Origin: Iris pallida
Taxonomy: Eukaryota; Streptophyta; Magnoliopsida; Asparagales; Iridaceae
Length of the DNA: 64,000 bases
Direction: 5' to 3'
Assembly (NCBI GenBank): GCA_029216955.1
Contig: JANAVB010005597.1
Span: 46,113,480 to 46,177,479 of the forward strand
In this document: positions 34,542 through 45,215 of the stretch, piece by piece
Position numbering within the stretch: the first letter of the stretch is position 1
Layout: the number at the start of each line of letters is the position of its first letter
Position numbers and translations under genes: made by a program
The notes under the pieces: generated by a model
Told to the model about the DNA's origin: nothing
What the model saw: only the letters and a program-made list of their open reading frames with translations
Database searches by the model: none

Positions 34542-36599
34542 GCAAATGCTCATGGCCGCCTATACGCAAAGACGCATGGCTGCAAAGCGCATGCCCGCAT
34601 GCACGCCTTGCCGCATAGAACCTGACGCAAGAGTCGCGCATGGCCACTCATGTGCCTAGCATTGCCTGCGCATAGTCGACGCAGAGCCGTGCATACGCCT
34701 CGAGCATGCACCCATGCATGCACCCGAGCTGGCAACTGTGAAGCAACTCACGCATAAAAGGAGCGTGCTAAGTGCAAAGTCCACCATCAAAGCGCCACTT
34801 TGCGTTCTTCGTCCGCATCCGAGTCAGACTTAGCTCCTATTGTTTTCCATCGAGAGTGAAAAAACAAGGGCTTGTTCCTAGTGATTTTACACTTAATCCT
34901 TTAGAAAAATCAACCCATATGGGTCACCTCATCCCATGTGCATATTCAAACACAAACATAGTTATTATATTGTGATATACACTATAGTAGCTTTCCAATG
35001 TGGAACTAAAAATTTCTAAAGCCAAGTAAAAACACCAATAGATTTCGTTCTCTCGGATTGCATGCCTCCGCCCTACCATTAGACTATAAAATCATTGACA
35101 TAATGAATATGTGCGACTAAGAAATAACCTTAAATATATTAGTCCTTACATACAGACTTTTGCAGATTTCTAACTTGGATGGAGAGGAGTTGCACGAGAG
35201 TAAGGGTTTAAGATGTTACGGTAGTATTCAGAGCCCAGACTAATTAAAAATTCATAAAATATATACACGCACAACCCACAGGACATGGATTTCAATACTA
35301 TTAAGAAAGCCCGTATTTATACTCTTATAAATCACAGATTTCCGGCCCATTTACGATTTGCGACGAAATCAGCCCACTGCCGCACTCGAACCCACCAATC
35401 AAAAACCAACTCAAACAACTAACTGCAAAACCTGCATGTTGATTCTTTTGCCCAACAAAGTGACTAATTCTAGTGACAGATTATTTTTATTTTTATTCTT
35501 ATATTTTTAATTTGTTTCGGATGTGTAGGGTCTTACAGAAACAAGGACGATACCAATATTACTTTAGCCTCGGAGGCTCAAACGTTCATTTTCAGCTGAA
35601 AACTATCTACTCGAAATAAAAATTGTTTGGATTTGGATCGTATAGTACCAAATAAAATTTCAGGTTACCAAAAATATTGTCATTAGTGGCGACTAGGGCT
35701 GAGATTCCTGATGCGTGCATATCACGACTTTTGGCATGGTCGAGATGTTGTTGAAATTCTATTAATATCCACTTGCAAAACAGGCTTCCATGTCTGAGTC
35801 GCAAAACAACTTATCCTTTTGTACGAGGATGAAGACCCCTACATACCGCGAGAGCTGTCAAGTGGGTCTGATTGGACCGAACCGGCACAAATTTTGGTGG
35901 GCCAGACCGGACATTGGCTGGACCTCTTAGGCCAGTGAACTATAGCTTACCGGGCATAACCGAAAGGGTGAAAACATGGGCCCAGTCTGGCACGTGGCCC
36001 GGCTTTTGAACCGGGCCGGACCTTGATATACTCTATGTAGATAAAAATCTTCAAATTTTGAAGCTCAACTCCTCTTTAAAATCTGAACTAAATAACATAA
36101 ATATCAATGAGTAATTTACAAGCATGAGAGGCACATCTACAAACTTGACAAATGATACATTAAACTAAGTCTAAAAGAAATGAAACCAACACAAAGCACT
36201 ATTACTAATAAGTGTTGATATAAAAAGAGAGAGAACTATATGATAAAAATGTATTCATACTTCATTTCTTCCATTGTTAGTCTCATCAAACATAAAATAT
36301 TTTCCTATATCACAACTTCCAGGAAGATGTATTTGCATTTTACCCATCTATCTATACATAACTTTTTTCCACACATTTGGAGACATCGAATATAGTGTGT
36401 AGCTATATCGAGCCGGGTCGAGCTTATTTTATGAGCCGAGATATGAGGCTCATCACAACCCAATATAGTGGGCCGGCCCCACCATTAACCAGATTGGACA
36501 GGCACATGGGTCATTTTTTTTGGGCCGGACTGGGCCAATCCGACCCATTTGACAGATCTATCTGGAAATGCCCTTTTTATTATAGTTGCATATTATTTA
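34542..36599. other. repeat-derived spacer
   Basis: 34550-34720 is rich in GCGCATG words. 34790-35010, read on the minus strand, resembles 13262-13500 (shared CCACATTGGAAA, ATATGCACATGGG, GTGACCC). A segment on the minus strand from 35537 starts TGTAAGACCCTACAC and has a TATA-like TATAAATACGG near 35325, consistent with the start of another LTR whose partner boundary I could not find. No gene is supported. Confidence 0.35.
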
Positions 36600-36910
36600 G
36601 GCCTCGTTTGGTTCGCGGAATGGAAGGGAAAGTAAATCAATTCCTTGAAATTTTCTTTCCTTTGGAAAATTAAGATTTCTATTGATTTTCCTTTCCGATG
36701 TTTGGGAATGCCAAGAAATTTGGAAAGAAAAGTGAATACTTGAATGTGAGAAAGTGATTCCTTGCTTGGATGGATGGAATCACTTTCCCCCCTAATTTCC
36801 CTTCCATTGGGAATCGTTTTTCTTTCCTCCTCAATTTCTTTGACACGCAAACATTGGAAAGTAATCACTTTCCTTTCCCACCATGAAGATTCCGCGAACC
36901 AAAGGAGGCC
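36600..36910. mobile_element. Tourist-like (PIF/Harbinger) MITE
   Basis: 311 bp with terminal inverted repeats GGCCTCGTTTGGTTCGCGG (left) and, reverse-complemented, GGCCTCCTTTGGTTCGCGG (right). The 3-bp duplication TTA is on both sides (36597-36599, 36911-36913), the hallmark of PIF/Harbinger insertion. The interior is rich in GGAAAG/CTTTCC and is non-coding. Confidence 0.9.
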
Positions 36911-36913
36911 TTA

Positions 36914-37755
36914 ATACATCCTCATGGACCTACGGACCTGAAAATTAAACTCAACCCGAACACCGGGTCGATCTTCTCACGGGCTCGGCCCAGTTCGAAT
37001 TTAACCGTGCTGGACCCGGACCCGGACCGGATTTGAGCCTCCTGGCCCAATACACAGCTTCACCATTAGCCAACAGTGTAGCCAGCAATTCGATGGCCAG
37101 CACTCTGTTCGGCAACAGGACTGGCGACTGTCTCAGCTCCAACCTGGCCTGGGCCTTTTCACTCACGACTCAGTCCCTGTCTGGGGCTGGCTGGTACCAT
37201 TGCTGAACCAACTTGTCTCTGTGGTCCGTGGATTTGGAGTAAAAAACGAAGGCGTCAAAATCTCTCTCCAAAGAGTTGAGTGGGGGTGGCAAGAGAGTAA
37301 ATGCAGCAAGAGCTCGATGTCAAAGAAGGAGCTGACTGCTTCGCAAAGTTGCATGACGACACCAGGAGGATCTGCAGGAGAGATTTTCGAAATTAGATTC
37401 TGTTCCCAGCTGTTCCGTAGTCAATCTGCAGACTCCAGCAGTCGAAACCATACGGCCAACCCGGAAATAGAGGATCAGCCAAGCATTATTGATCATCTAC
37501 TACTTTTTCTTTTCTTTCTTTTGCTTCTTACTTGCATGTAGCCAAATAAAATAATTTTACATCTCATCCAAACAGAGGCAGACAAGCCAAGTTCGGTACA
37601 AGACATATCTATAGCTACAGCTACAGTTCAGCCATGCAAATCACATTTTTCTAAGGGTGTTACATACTCGGTTAACTGACCGACCCCGATGGCATCTGAA
37701 CCCGAATTGTTGGTTAATTCAGTCATAACCCATGTAATGACCATATTTAGAGGTT
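36914..37755. other. spacer
   Basis: Contains a GGCCC-rich block (36935-37040). The open frames 37163-37541 lack recognisable domains. No gene is supported. Confidence 0.35.
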
Positions 37756-37940
37756 TGCTATGCCTACAACCAATGCTTACAACTTTCCTACAATCCGTCA
37801 CGTGTCGGACTTCGATTGAAGGAGGGGAGTAAGTGGTAGGGTTGGATGGATTCCATGTAGCAGGGGATGGGAGGGATGGTGGGACCCATGTGTAAGGAGA
37901 GAGTGAGTGAGGTTGTAAGAATTTGATAGTAAACTTAGCA
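37756..37940. mobile_element. MITE-like element, copy 2 of 2
   Basis: It begins TGCTATGCCTACAACC and ends AATTTGATAGTAAACTTAGCA, matching the ends of the element at 10851-11019 in the same orientation, with a diverged G-rich centre (both have a GTGGG/GGATGG-rich core). Confidence 0.6.
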
Positions 37941-38720
37941 TTTTTTCCATATTTAACTAGAGCAGTTCAATTTAACAAATAACTTTTACATAACCAAATA
38001 AAAATTTGGATCTTTGTAACAGTAGCATCACGAATTCAAGTAACATTATCATCGTAAAATTCTTGCATTAATATTTATAAAAGATTAAAAAAAATTAAGA
38101 TTCTAATTTCTGACTGAAATAAACATTTGAATGAAACAATTGAATTGTTTTGACTGCATATTCTCAACCTAATCAAACATCGGTACGAAAATGTTAAATT
38201 CAATTTCCATGGAAAAGCAATAAAAAGTTAATTTTTAGAAATATCAAACCTTTATCAAAAAGTCATCCTAGTGAGGTGACTGATCTTGGGAGCAGAACTA
38301 TCATACGATTTAGTTGGTTCACCAGATAACTGTTTTTGGGGCCTTGGTAGGCAACATTTATTTTTTTGGTTATTTAGTAATATGGTCTTACATAATAGTT
38401 GATATTAGAGTTTAGATTTCCAAAATATTCGATGTTAGTGTTTAGATCTTAAAATCACTATTTATGTAGGTAAGTAAACAGTGACTTTAAAATCCAAACA
38501 ATAACGTCAAACATTTTGGAGACTCAAACTCTAATTTCAATTATTATATGAGCTCATATAACTAAATATTCCTTTTTTTTCTTCCTCCCAGGGTGTCGTG
38601 CAACAAGTCATGTAGAATTATTATAAGAACTAGTAAAAGCACGTGGGTTGCACATAAATATTTTTTTCGTTCTAATATTATCAAAATATAATTTAAATAT
38701 TTAAATTAAAATTAGAATTC

Positions 38721-38809
<89 letters not shown>

Positions 38810-39407
38810 AAGATTTAGAGAAATTTAATTTAAATTTAATTATAATTTGTGAATAAAAAAGGGGTATTCGGTTATGCGGAAGAAAAAAGAAGAAGAAGAG
38901 GGTATTCCCTATGCGAATTTTTTTTAGAGAAAGTTTAAAATTATATTTTTTCATAATTTTTTAAATTAAATGGTCGATGATATACATACGATTTAGACGA
39001 CTCATTTTAAAACCGGTTTGAAGCATCATTATATAGTAGAAGATATTATTATTATTATTAGTGGTATTGTTTTTAACACTTCGTATGGGCGCTTCTCTTC
39101 ACTTTCTGGCAACATAATATTGTTCTTACGTCTCCATAATGTTATTATCTTAGTGGTAGTGTTTTTAACCCTTTCATACAACCTTATACGTCTTCGTAAT
39201 GTTTCTGCCTCCAAGACACCTGCAAACTGTCTCGATGAGCCATTGGAGAGTCCAAACTTGTGCACGTCTGCCACAATATACATAACAATTGGCACTGAAA
39301 AAAAATAAGTGGTCTCTACTTTCCGCTCTCCTCCCACAAAGACCACAAGTCGCGTCTTCAACCTCGATCCCGAATGAAATAATTATCCTTTATGAGTAAC
39401 CTGTTAA
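37941..39407. other. AT-rich spacer with a long (TA)n tract
   Basis: A nearly pure TA dinucleotide run occupies about 38722-38807. No gene is supported. The frames at 39018-39361 carry no known domain. Confidence 0.45.
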
Positions 39408-39857
39408 GAGCATCTCCAACCCTATTGTCTTGTTAAGTGTTGTGAGTTTTAGGTGGCTCCTATGTGGCATGAGCCACAAGACAATGTTTTGTTTATGTGA
39501 CAAAATTATATCTCAAAAGACAATGAGATAGAAAAACTCTCTCCAATGCAAAAGTGTTGAGGAGACAATAAAAAATATTTTTTTACAACTTCTAAGGCAA
39601 CTTTTAAGATAACTACTCATCTTCTTTCTTTTTTCTAATATTTTTTTATTCATAATTGATGACATGGAAAAGAAGACATTGTCAAGTGCATTGTCTAGAA
39701 CAAGACAATCAACTTCACAATGTCTTTTTTAATTTTTGCCATATAAACTTCACGATTGACTTGACAATTGCATTGGAGAAGAACTTTTGAATAAAATTTT
39801 GTCATTCCTATATAGCATTAACTTTTTTCCAAAGTCACAATAGGGTTGGAGATGCTC
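39408..39857. mobile_element. MITE with GAGCATCTCCAACC termini
   Basis: The left end GAGCATCTCCAACCCTATTG is mirrored exactly at the right end (CAATAGGGTTGGAGATGCTC). This terminus is widespread among plant MITEs. Internal words (ATTGTCT and AGACAAT) pair further. No clear target duplication was seen. Confidence 0.75.
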
Positions 39858-40256
39858 GATCTAAGCACCTTGTACATCCATGCACAACATTTTAATTGCA
39901 CCTCCTTTAACTCACATATTCAAACCACTCCACATTCGAAAATCTCGCGTGCACCTGTTCAATAGATACTTTGAATATGAATGAGTGTTTAGACATTCCC
40001 TCCCATTGTCAATAATTTTCATCTTCTTCCCCATCTATCTCCACCTTCACCTTGACAATGTCCGACCTATGCAATAGGCAAATATTATGCTCCTCGCCAT
40101 GGACGGAGCCACATACATCATATTGGGGTCTACCGTCCCCGCGGTGCACCCCCAATGTCTTCTATGTATTTATATACAATTTTTTTTTTAGATCTATCCT
40201 CACAGTCTCCAAAAAAGAAAAAAAATTGTCCCCACGGAACGAACTTTTCGGCTCTG
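39858..40256. other. spacer left of the copia element
   Basis: No gene. Around 40100 the phrase GACGGAGCCACAT resembles the terminus of common plant hAT-like repeats, but no partner end was found. The last five bases, CTCTG, are the copia target site. Confidence 0.35.
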
Positions 40257-41062
40257 TGTTGGAGTGGGTGGGGTTCCCAACCTATGTGGAGAAGACCCCG
40301 GAGTGCGACGAGCGCCGTTCGTGTGTCGGAGAAGCTCGGGAAGTGGGCGACGTAGAGTCGCTGCTGCTGTTGCTGCCCAGGGGGAGATTCTGGAACAGGG
40401 GATCCGAGTTCGGGCCGAACTCGGTCCCATGGCGAGTTCGGGCCGAACTCGGTCTGGCCACTCCAGTACTGTGGGGTGAGGTTCTGGATGCTTGACACAG
40501 AGTTCTGGCCGAACTCTGTGTCGTCGGGGGCTGAAGCAGATTTTAGGATGAGTTTTCATCATTGGATCTAATCCAACGGTCCAGGTTGGTTGCGGGATTG
40601 GGGAGTTATATTGAGTTTTCTCAACCCTAATTCATAATTGCAAGTATTGGGCAACACAAGTTTGAGAGAGAAGGAGGCAAGAGTGCCATTGCAACTTCGG
40701 AGAAGAAGACGGAGGATTGAAGGTCGTTTTCGAAGGAGATCGTGTTTCGGGTAATCTCTACTCGTCGTTCTCGCTCTTCGTAGCCTTGTAATCATTGTTC
40801 TTGTCTCTGAGTGTTGTGGGGATCCGATTTGGATCGGGAGGAGTTTGTAGAGGGTGTAATTCTTCTATTCCATTAGTGGAGGCTTCTCAGGGTTGGACTC
40901 CGATCGTCCCGTGGTTTTTCCCGCAAGGGTTTCCACGTCAAAAATTCTCTGTGTCTGCGTGATTGTTGTGTGTGCTTGTTTTTGGGTTCGTGCGTTGTTT
41001 GCTCGGTCCTCTCGCAGGTACTCTCCGGTTTGGGGAAAGGTTTCCGCGCTTCTTTCCCAACA
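40257..41062 (+). repeat. copia 5' LTR (806 bp)
   Basis: TGTTGG...CCCAACA termini. It contains two copies of an inverted motif CGAGTTCGG-G-CCGAACTCG (40404-40424 and 40433-40451) and a third larger one, ACACAGAGTTC...GAACTCTGTGT (40495-40521). Short frames in both orientations are by-products. Every position is offset by exactly 4959 from the 3' LTR. Confidence 0.96.
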
Positions 41063-41065
41063 GAG

Positions 41066-41077
41066 TGGTATCAGAGC
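41066..41077 (+). other. copia primer binding site
   Basis: TGGTATCAGAGC, complementary to the 3' end of plant initiator-Met tRNA, starts three bases after the 5' LTR. The same GTGGTATCAGA phrase recurs at 41110. Confidence 0.95.
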
Positions 41078-41169
41078 ATAGGTTTTGTTCTGGCTGATAC
41101 CAACAGAGTGGTATCAGAACTTTGGGTTCAAAGGGTGTCAGGAGTTGACAGAGGAACCAGAGAGGAGAG

Positions 41170-44100
41170 ATGGACGCGAAGCCGGTGCGCATGGTGAACC
41201 TTAATGGCACAAACTATCATTATTGGCGGAGCAAGATGAAGGATTTGCTATTTGTCAAGAAGCTGCATCTACCTGTGTTTGCATCCGAGAGGCCCAGTGA
41301 TAAATCCGAGGAGGACTGGAAGTTCGAGCACATACAGGTGTGTGGGTACATACGGCAGTTTGTTGATGAGAACGTGTACAATCACGTTGCCAATATTGAG
41401 CACGCGAAGACGTTATGGGATAAGCTGGAATCCTTGTATGCGAAGAAGACCGGGGTAAACAAGTTGTTCCTGATCCGAACGATGATGGGTCTGCGGTACA
41501 AGGATGGGGCGTCTATTACGGATCACTTGAGTGATTTCCAGGGCGTGGTTGACCAGTTATCTTCTATGGGAGTCAAGTTCGACGACGAAGTTCAGGGACT
41601 GTGGCTGCTGTGTACCTTGCCAGACTCGTGGGAGACCGTACGAGTATCTATGATCGCTTCTGCTCCAGAGGGCGTGGTCAGTCTGGAGTTTGCTAAGAGC
41701 GGGGTGTTGAATGAAGAGATGCGGAGACGTTCTCAGGGCACTTCATCCACATCCCACCACTCAGAGGCATTGGTTTCAGAGAGCCGCGGAAGGGGCAAAA
41801 GCAGGGGTCCAGGTGGTGGCAGAGACAAGAGCAGGGGAAAGTCCAAGGGTCGGTACGAGGACTCAGAGTGTTATCATTGCGGTAAGAAGGGCCATATCAA
41901 GCGGAACTGTTTCACTTGGAAGAGAGAGAAGAAGGGCGACAAGGGGAAGCAAGAAGAGAACACTACAGCGGCGGCCTCGACGCATGGAGGCGATGTGATC
42001 GTCGTAGGTGATGAGGTCATTACTAACCTCGCCTGCGATGACAATTCTTGGCTGGTGGACTCAGGGGCTTCAGCACATGTATCTCACAATAGGGCACTGT
42101 TTGCCACTTACACGACAGGCGACTGTGGCGTGTTGAAGATGGGCAACGGAGATGTGTCGAAGGCGGTTGCCATTGGAGATGTGCATTTGAGAACGAAGAC
42201 GGGTGCGGTTCTTGTTCTCAAGGATGTTCGTCATGTCCCTGATATCCGTTTCAACCTGGTGTCGGTTGGAAGGTTGGATGACGAGGGATTCTTCAGTCTC
42301 TTCGGGAATAGTCAGTGGAAGCTTTCCAGAGGTTCGTTGGTGATTGCCAGAGGAAGCAAGAAGTCCGGTCTCTACTATATGGAGGGGAGCGCACAGGGGG
42401 CACAGGAGGTGAACGCAGTCAGTGATGCGTCTACCGAGTTGTGGCACAGGCGGCTCGGCCATATCAGCGAGAAGGGGATGAGCTACTTGGTGAACAGGAA
42501 GGTGATTCCGGGGCTCAAGTCTACAAAGTTGGAGAAATGCACGCACTGTTTGGCTGGGAAGCAAAATAGGGTGTCTTTCCAGAGTCACCCAAGTTCGAGG
42601 AAGCCGGCGTTGCTCGAGTTGATTCACTCGGATGTCTGCGGTCCTATGAAGGTAAAAACTCTTGGTGGTGCTTCTTACTTTGTGACTTTTATTGATGACT
42701 GTTCCAGGAAGGTTTGGGTCTATGCCTTAAAGACCAAGGATCAGGTGCTGCCTACTTTCAAGGAGTTTCAGGCCTCCGTTGAAAGGGAGACGGGCAAGAA
42801 GTTGTTGTGTGTTCGGTCCGACAATGGCGGCGAATACATCGGTCCCTTTGATGCGTATTGCAGAGAGCAAGGGATACGACACCAGAAGACTCCGCCAAAG
42901 ACACCTCAGCTCAATGGTGTAGCGGAGCGCATGAACAGGACACTGATGGAGAGGGTGCGGTGTTTGCTGTCAGAAGCAAATTTGCCGGGCAGTTATTGGG
43001 GTGAGGCTCTTCTCACAGCTGCTTATATTATTAATTTGTCTCCTAGTGCTCCTTTGCAGGGTGATGTGCCTGACAAAGTATGGTACGGCAAAGAGCCGTC
43101 ATACAGTCACCTGCGGGCGTTTGGTTGTAAGGCCTTCGTGCATGTACCGAAGGACGAGAGGACCAAACTTGAGCCGAAGACGAGGCGATGCGTCTTTGTC
43201 GGCTACGGTCGGGATGAGTTTGGCTATAGACTCTACGACCCAGTGGAAGGAAAGCTCTACAGAAGCAGGGACGTGGTGTTCGTCGAGGATCAGACCATGA
43301 CCAACACTCAGGACTCCGAGACGCCTTCTGAGGCTGAGGAATTGCCTGAGTTAGAGTCATTTCGCTTCGAGCAGTTTCCAGAGGACATCGCGGAGGATCC
43401 AGTTATGGGGGAGCCGGTACATGGAGTTGCTCCCAACCTTGATCATCAGCCTGCTGATGGTGGTCAGGGTGTCCCTCAGGAGGATGAGCATGCCGGAGAG
43501 GTAGTTCCTGAAGGGGAGGAGGCTGTCGGTATACAGCCAGCACCAGTGGCTCCACTGAGAAGGAGCAACAGGGATCGTCGACCATCTACGAGATACTCGC
43601 CGGATGAGTATGTGCTACTGACTGACGGGGGAGAGCCCGAAAGTTTCGCAGAGGCTATGGAAGACGAACACAGGCAGGAGTGGATGGTGGCTATGCAGGA
43701 GGAGATGAGTTCCTTGCACACCAATTCTACTTATGATCTGGTGCGGTTGCCAAAGGGCAAGAAGGCTTTGAAGAATCGATGGGTGTTCAGAGTGAAGCAG
43801 ACGGATGATGCTACTCGCCCTCGATACAAAGCGAGGCTGGTAGTCAAGGGCTACGGTCAGCGGAAAGGCGTGGATTATGATGAGATCTTTTCGCCTGTCG
43901 TCAAGCATTCGTCTATTCGGGTGGTGCTAGCATTAGCAGCCAGTCTCGACTTGGAGGTCGAGCAGATGGACGTGAAGACGGCGTTCCTCCACGGTGATCT
44001 TGAGGAGGAGTTGTACATGGAGCAGCCGGAGGGATTCTGTGAGAAGGGCAAGTCACATTTGGTCTGCCGGTTGAGGAAGAGCTTGTATGGTCTGAAGCAG

Positions 44101-45198
44101 GCTCCGAGGCAGTGGTACAGAAAGTTCGAGTCGTTTATGGGGGAGCATGGTTATGCACGGACGACGTCGGACCATTGTGCATTTGTGAGGTATTTTGCCG
44201 ATGATGATTTTATCATCTTATTGCTCTATGTTGATGATATGCTATTAGTGGGTCGGAATGCCACTAGGATAGCGGAGTTGAAGCGCAAACTGGGCGCGGC
44301 CTTCTCTATGAAGGATTTGGGCGCAGCGAAGACTATTCTTGGGATGGAGATCAGCCGAGAGAGAGAGTCCAAGCTGCTACACTTGTCCCAAAAGAAGTAC
44401 ATTCACCGGGTACTTCAGCGTTTCGGGATGGACGGGTCGAAGAAAGTGAGTTCCCCCCTCGCGGCTCACTTTAAGTTCACTGAGGAGCAGTGTCCATCTA
44501 CCGAGGACGAAAAGGAAGATATGGAGCGGGTTCCATATGCTTCAGCTGTGGGAAGCCTGATGTATGCTATGGTGTGTACGAGGCCAGATATTGCTCATGC
44601 AGTTGGTACGGTTAGCAGGTATCTTTCGAATCCTGGAAGGGTACACTGGAGTGCGGTCAAGTGGATTCTACGATACCTTCAGGGCACTGCCGGTTGGAGA
44701 CTTTCCTTTGGTGGTGACGAGCCGAAGCTGGTCGGGTATACCGATGCTGATATGGCTGGAGATGTAGACACGAGGCGGTCGACTTCGGGCTACGTGATGA
44801 TGTTTGCGGGAGGAGCAGTATCGTGGCAGTCGCGGTTGCAGAAGTGTGTTGCCTTGTCGACGACGGAGGCGGAATACATTGCGGCGACGGAGGCTTGCAA
44901 GGAGCTGTTATGGATGAAGAAGCTGTTGCAGGAAATGGGACTGAAGCAAGAGCAGTATACTTTGCTTTGCGACAGTCAGAGTGCTATCCACCTTGTGAAG
45001 AATCAGACGTTTCATAGCCGGTCCAAGCACATCGAGACCCGGTATCATTGGATACGGGATGTGGTTGAGAAGAAGGACGCGGAGCTTGAGAAGGTGCATA
45101 CAGACGACAACGGAGCTGATATATTTACGAAGATTCTACCAAGGGGGAAGTTTGAGTACTGCAGGCAGATCGTCGGGATGACGACGTCCTCCTCATAG
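41170..45198 (+). CDS. copia gag-pol polyprotein
   Basis: One frame of 1342 residues. In order: gag with a UBN2-type N-terminus (about 1-200) and a CCHC zinc knuckle CYHCGKKGHIKRNC (about 235); aspartic protease WLVDSGASAHVSH (about 300); a pre-integrase zinc finger LWHRRLGHISEKGM...CTHC (about 425-460); integrase with DVCGPM, SDNGGEY and LNGVAERMNRT; reverse transcriptase with QMDVKTAFLHGDL and the YVDD box in LLLYVDDMLLVG (about 1020); and RNase H with GYTDADMAGD, STTEAEY and DSQSAIHLV. It makes the particle protein and the enzymes for reverse transcription and integration. The integrase-before-RT order defines Ty1/copia; the style suggests the Tork/Tnt1 side of the family, which is a guess. 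No stop, frameshift or missing catalytic residue is visible. The ATG follows the leader directly and gives the typical N-terminus. Confidence 0.96.
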   Translation: MDAKPVRMVNLNGTNYHYWRSKMKDLLFVKKLHLPVFASERPSDKSEEDWKFEHIQVCGYIRQFVDENVYNHVANIEHAKTLWDKLESLYAKKTGVNKLFLIRTMMGLRYKDGASITDHLSDFQGVVDQLSSMGVKFDDEVQGLWLLCTLPDSWETVRVSMIASAPEGVVSLEFAKSGVLNEEMRRRSQGTSSTSHHSEALVSESRGRGKSRGPGGGRDKSRGKSKGRYEDSECYHCGKKGHIKRNCFTWKREKKGDKGKQEENTTAAASTHGGDVIVVGDEVITNLACDDNSWLVDSGASAHVSHNRALFATYTTGDCGVLKMGNGDVSKAVAIGDVHLRTKTGAVLVLKDVRHVPDIRFNLVSVGRLDDEGFFSLFGNSQWKLSRGSLVIARGSKKSGLYYMEGSAQGAQEVNAVSDASTELWHRRLGHISEKGMSYLVNRKVIPGLKSTKLEKCTHCLAGKQNRVSFQSHPSSRKPALLELIHSDVCGPMKVKTLGGASYFVTFIDDCSRKVWVYALKTKDQVLPTFKEFQASVERETGKKLLCVRSDNGGEYIGPFDAYCREQGIRHQKTPPKTPQLNGVAERMNRTLMERVRCLLSEANLPGSYWGEALLTAAYIINLSPSAPLQGDVPDKVWYGKEPSYSHLRAFGCKAFVHVPKDERTKLEPKTRRCVFVGYGRDEFGYRLYDPVEGKLYRSRDVVFVEDQTMTNTQDSETPSEAEELPELESFRFEQFPEDIAEDPVMGEPVHGVAPNLDHQPADGGQGVPQEDEHAGEVVPEGEEAVGIQPAPVAPLRRSNRDRRPSTRYSPDEYVLLTDGGEPESFAEAMEDEHRQEWMVAMQEEMSSLHTNSTYDLVRLPKGKKALKNRWVFRVKQTDDATRPRYKARLVVKGYGQRKGVDYDEIFSPVVKHSSIRVVLALAASLDLEVEQMDVKTAFLHGDLEEELYMEQPEGFCEKGKSHLVCRLRKSLYGLKQAPRQWYRKFESFMGEHGYARTTSDHCAFVRYFADDDFIILLLYVDDMLLVGRNATRIAELKRKLGAAFSMKDLGAAKTILGMEISRERESKLLHLSQKKYIHRVLQRFGMDGSKKVSSPLAAHFKFTEEQCPSTEDEKEDMERVPYASAVGSLMYAMVCTRPDIAHAVGTVSRYLSNPGRVHWSAVKWILRYLQGTAGWRLSFGGDEPKLVGYTDADMAGDVDTRRSTSGYVMMFAGGAVSWQSRLQKCVALSTTEAEYIAATEACKELLWMKKLLQEMGLKQEQYTLLCDSQSAIHLVKNQTFHSRSKHIETRYHWIRDVVEKKDAELEKVHTDDNGADIFTKILPRGKFEYCRQIVGMTTSSS

Positions 45199-45201
45199 TT
45201 G

Positions 45202-45215
45202 TGAAGGGGGAGATT
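45202..45215 (+). other. copia polypurine tract
   Basis: GAAGGGGGAGA lies directly before the TG of the 3' LTR, as expected for the plus-strand primer. Confidence 0.85.

Noticed and set aside
34980..35537. A full additional LTR ending at 35537
   Set aside because: The minus-strand start TGTAAGACCC is suggestive, but the following GAAAC has no matching copy at a TG boundary upstream, so the element could not be delimited.
40257..41062. Short LTR frames mirrored at 45216-46021 as duplicated genes
   Set aside because: The offset is constant (4959) and they are LTR sequence; several frames simply repeat in both LTRs.
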